Shown here: one piece after another, positions 61,640 to 64,000 of the stretch
Position numbering within the stretch: the first letter of the stretch is position 1
Layout: each line of letters begins with the position of its first letter
Source of the DNA: Absidia repens
Lineage: Eukaryota > Mucoromycota > Mucoromycetes > Mucorales > Cunninghamellaceae
Length of the DNA stretch: 64,000 nucleotides
Assembly: GCA_002105175.1 (NCBI GenBank)
Contig: MCGE01000005.1
Location: forward strand, 1,798,001-1,862,000
Reading direction: 5' to 3'
Program-made: the position numbers and the translations under genes
The notes under the pieces: model-generated
What the model was told of the DNA's origin: nothing
The model's database searches: none
Seen by the model: the letters and a program-made list of their open reading frames with translations, nothing else

Positions 61640-62260
61640 CAAACCCCGTCCACGTGAAGGTATTTTTTAATCCCCAGTTTGATTTTTTCGTCTCTCTTTT
61701 TTATCTTTTTTTCTTTTTTCATCATCATTCAACTTTTTTAAGGTCTGTTGGACTTGGATTAGTGTCAGAACTAATTTAGAAGGGGTTTCAGCTCAGGGAT
61801 TACAAGATGCATGGGGAGTTCCTTTCATTTTAGATTCAGGATTTGGACCACAATGTTGGCTTTTTGGAGCCTTCATTAGCTTAGTTTAGTGTTAGTTTGT
61901 CCATAGTTCATTTCTAAACTTGAATAAAATATGTCTCTTTTAATGCTTCAATGAAAAATGTACCATTAGTGTTTCTCATGTCTTGTGCAATAGATCCCCT
62001 TTTGCTACGATCACCTTTCTTGATTAGTGTTGACTAAAATTGTACTTCAATATACCACTCTTTTAGTATTTCTCATATCGTTCACTGTACATTAAATTTA
62101 GTTTTACCATTTTCTCTTTAGACTAATGTTAAGCATTCCTTAGATCGCACTAGTCGCCTTCATGCTACCACCATCAGATTCCTTGCTGCAATGAACCCCG
62201 TCCCTTTAGTTTAGTATTTGCCCAATATACTTCAATAAAATATGTCTTTTTTACTAACCA
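61640..62260 (+). repeat. Interspersed repeat family A, copy i (fullest)
   Basis: It begins AAACCCCGTCCACGTGAAGG, then a C/T-rich leader, CATCATTCAACTTTTTTAAG, GGATTAGTGTCAGAACTAAT, GGGATTACAAGATGCATGGG, TTTCATTTTAGATTCAGGAT, TTAGCTTAGTTTAGTGTTAG, TTGAATAAAATATGTCTC, CATGTCTTGTGCAATAGATC, TTGATTAGTGTTGAC and ends near CTTCAATAAAATATGTCTT. It is the best model for the family. Confidence 0.85.
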
Positions 62261-62535
62261 TCCTTTGACCAATTATATACTGAGCAAAACCACTATTGTG
62301 GCTATGAATTCTTTGAGTGACCTATCCAACACGTGCCTTTTAACCCTCCCTAATTAAAGCTACTCCGTATCCAAAGCCCCAGGAACTATTTGATAATCTC
62401 AATCCACTTGACATGAAATGTGGGCTTAATTTCTGCTCTACCCATTCTTTCAGTAAAACTAGAACTTACCATGACTTATCCACTCTATTTACAGCACAGT
62501 GCTGTATAGTGCTGTAAAATACATTCCCATACTAA

Positions 62536-62563
62536 ATATATATTTATATATATATATATATAT
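62536..62563. repeat. (TA)n simple repeat
   Basis: ATATATATTTATATATATAT-type stretch just after repeat copy i. A similar one lies at 30609-30636. Confidence 0.8.
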
Positions 62564-63582
62564 AAAGCGTGCTAGTTTTCTTTGTCAATGTGCCCTCTAC
62601 CATTCATATTAGTTAACCAGGGCTACTGCTATGAGTTATTTCTCGAAGTAGCTAGCAGTTCTAGGATACCTAATATGAAAGACGTCCTTATTGCCGCATT
62701 GCCATTCGTTTCAAACAACCAAGATTGTGTTGCTAAGATAGGCCTCCTAATCAACATTATAATCTCCATCAGATTGGATTTATTGTATATATCTATTTTA
62801 GCATTTTAACTGCGTATAGTGTACATAAAAAAACAAACATTTTTTAAAAGAAAGGCAGAAGGCCCCAAAAGACTGTCCACCAAAGGGCAAAATGGCTGAG
62901 ACATGAAGGCCCGTTCCTTTTTTTTTTCCGCACTCACAACCCCCCGCCCCCACATCGCCATAATATTGAAAATAAAGGATACACCTCAAAGGGCATTCAC
63001 TAAAATGCAAAATGACGGACGTGTCTAATCCAATCCTTAAAAGACCCCCAATCGTTTTTTAGAAGAATTCTTTTTTCTTCAATTTGGAACCGCAATCTAA
63101 GTCCTTGTTCCATATTAAGCGACCCATGTACACTGTTAAGAAAAATGGAAAGCTAGCCGAGAAAACGTAATTTTATGGGTAAAAATGAGAGTGGCAGTGA
63201 AGGCCAAAGCTTTTTCTCTGTTCAAAAAAAAAAATAATTATAACGTGATAATCTGTGCTGAATCGTAGGTCACTCACTCCTTAACCGCCTTTCCCAAAAT
63301 CAGCACTTGTAGCAATCCTGGTTCCTACTATTCCTCTTCTAACTCATGTCATACATATGTGCTATTAAGTTTCCCTCACTATAATTAGGAAAAACGGCTA
63401 TCATATAAACATAGAGACTGAATTTTACCGCGAGAGTTAAGAAAGCGGGGATTCAAAGATATTAGCATAGGGGTATTCGGTGGCCAATCAATTTTTTGAT
63501 TTCAAAATACATGGCCCGTGACATTCTATGCATTATTTGTTTCCCTTTTCCTTTTCCCTCACCCTTCTTTTTTTCGTACACC

Positions 63583-64000
63583 ATGTCTTCATCCCTTTCT
63601 CAATGTTTACGGCAAAGGCAATGCAACAAATACAATACTTCGCGATCAAATACCTTTAACAAATTTAGTAAGTCACTTCATTTAATTCATCCTCACAGCG
63701 TCTTTTTGAGCTAAATGATCTATTTTTGCGAACTGTCTGTAGGTCGACAGGTCTACGGAGATCCCTTCTTTCTGAACAGAATGGTATTGGATAAAAGCTT
63801 GAAATCCCCAAACAATGTGTCAATATCCTCTCTATGGTAATTAAAAAAAAAAAAAAAAAACTGACATAGAAAATGGTTGCTAACCAAAATATTATTTTCT
63901 GAGAATATTATAGCTGGTCAGCTCAAGGCGATAGTTTAATATCAGGATCGCGATCAGGTCAACTTTGTCTTTGGCATCCGTTTGACGGCGGATTGTCTCT
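63583..64000 (+). CDS. WD40 protein, WDTC1/DCAF-like (N-terminal part, cut by window end)
   Basis: Exons 63583-63667, 63743-63836 and 63914 to beyond the window. The joined start is MSSSLSQCLRQRQCNKYNTS, then RQVYGDPFFLNRMVLDKSL, then ISSLCWSAQGDSLISGSRSG and QLCLWHPFDG. A D-P-F-(I/L)-x-R-x-x-L-x-x-x-L leader followed by the first WD40 repeat is the layout of WDTC1 and DCAF6/DCAF8-type proteins. Members of that group serve as substrate receptors of CUL4-DDB1 ubiquitin ligases. The expected HxGxVN of the first repeat reads SPNNVS here, a variation. All splice joints keep frame. The rest of the propeller and any TPR region are outside the window. Confidence 0.7.

Larger units (their letters stand above)
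60902..63582. other. 2.7 kb gap with family A copy i
   Basis: It holds GTAGCAATAGTAGCAGTAGC-type repeats in the 3' flank (60948-60980), a T run at 61154-61170, copy A-i, the palindromic ACAGCACAGTGCTGT near 62493 and a (TA)n stretch at 62536-62563. Other frames are short and not convincing. Confidence 0.55.

Noticed and set aside
62582..62809. Plus-strand frame of 75 codons (MSMCPLPFILVNQGY)
   Set aside because: Looks almost normal in composition but is short, follows a TA repeat, and could not be joined to any other exon.

Overview
The window is nuclear DNA of a filamentous fungus. Protein-coding genes on both strands are split by many short introns (about 50-100 bases) that follow the GT...AG rule, often with very long T-rich tracts before the acceptor. 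Families seen here point to fungi: class IV chitin synthase, Ras-associated LRR/PP2C adenylate cyclase, Ssk1 response regulator, Mnn9 mannosyltransferase and Rrg9. AT-rich intergenic DNA, poly-Q/poly-S rich proteins and dense intron use fit an early-diverging mould such as Mucoromycota (Mucorales). That placement is inference; no marker gene such as rRNA is in the window.

Layout. 1-257 is the 5' end of an aldehyde dehydrogenase (minus), divergent from MED8 (785-1606, plus), which is followed by a small FAR-17a/AIG1-like membrane protein (1760-2724). A 3 kb repeat-bearing gap leads to the minus-strand genes MNN9-like (5802-6921), a SWIRM protein (8216-9495), PRPP synthetase (9991-11699) and adenylate cyclase (12187-18882). 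A 3.1 kb repeat-rich divergent spacer follows. Then come, on plus, an OSR1/Fray-type kinase (22021-25193), a PPZ-type phosphatase (25992-27957), an Ssk1 response regulator with a degenerate histidine-kinase front (30691-35022) and an unknown, apparently frameshifted coiled-coil gene (35678-37141). A Ser-rich unknown gene lies on minus (40961-42626). On plus follow SNU23/ZMAT2 (44365-45306), an unknown nuclear-type protein (47381-48842), RRG9 (50911-51633), a class IV chitin synthase (52814-57414), U1-C snRNP protein (58261-59245), a serine racemase/threonine dehydratase (59465-60901) and the start of a WD40 DCAF-like gene (63583 to the end).

Functionally there is a signalling stretch (cAMP cyclase, Ste20-group kinase, PPZ phosphatase, Ssk1 osmostress regulator) and a wall/secretory component (MNN9, chitin synthase). 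I see no evidence that these form a cluster with joint regulation; fungal gene order is usually loose.

The least explained material is non-coding. Nine diverged copies of one interspersed repeat (family A) occupy almost every long intergenic gap, on both strands, including a facing inverted pair at 37.6-39.3 kb. A second, MITE-like family B has three copies. The 18.9-22.0 kb spacer also holds a GC-rich foldable element, a degenerate tRNA-like block and a 26-base minisatellite. All gene models were made by hand from splice signals and frame, without any alignment or search.
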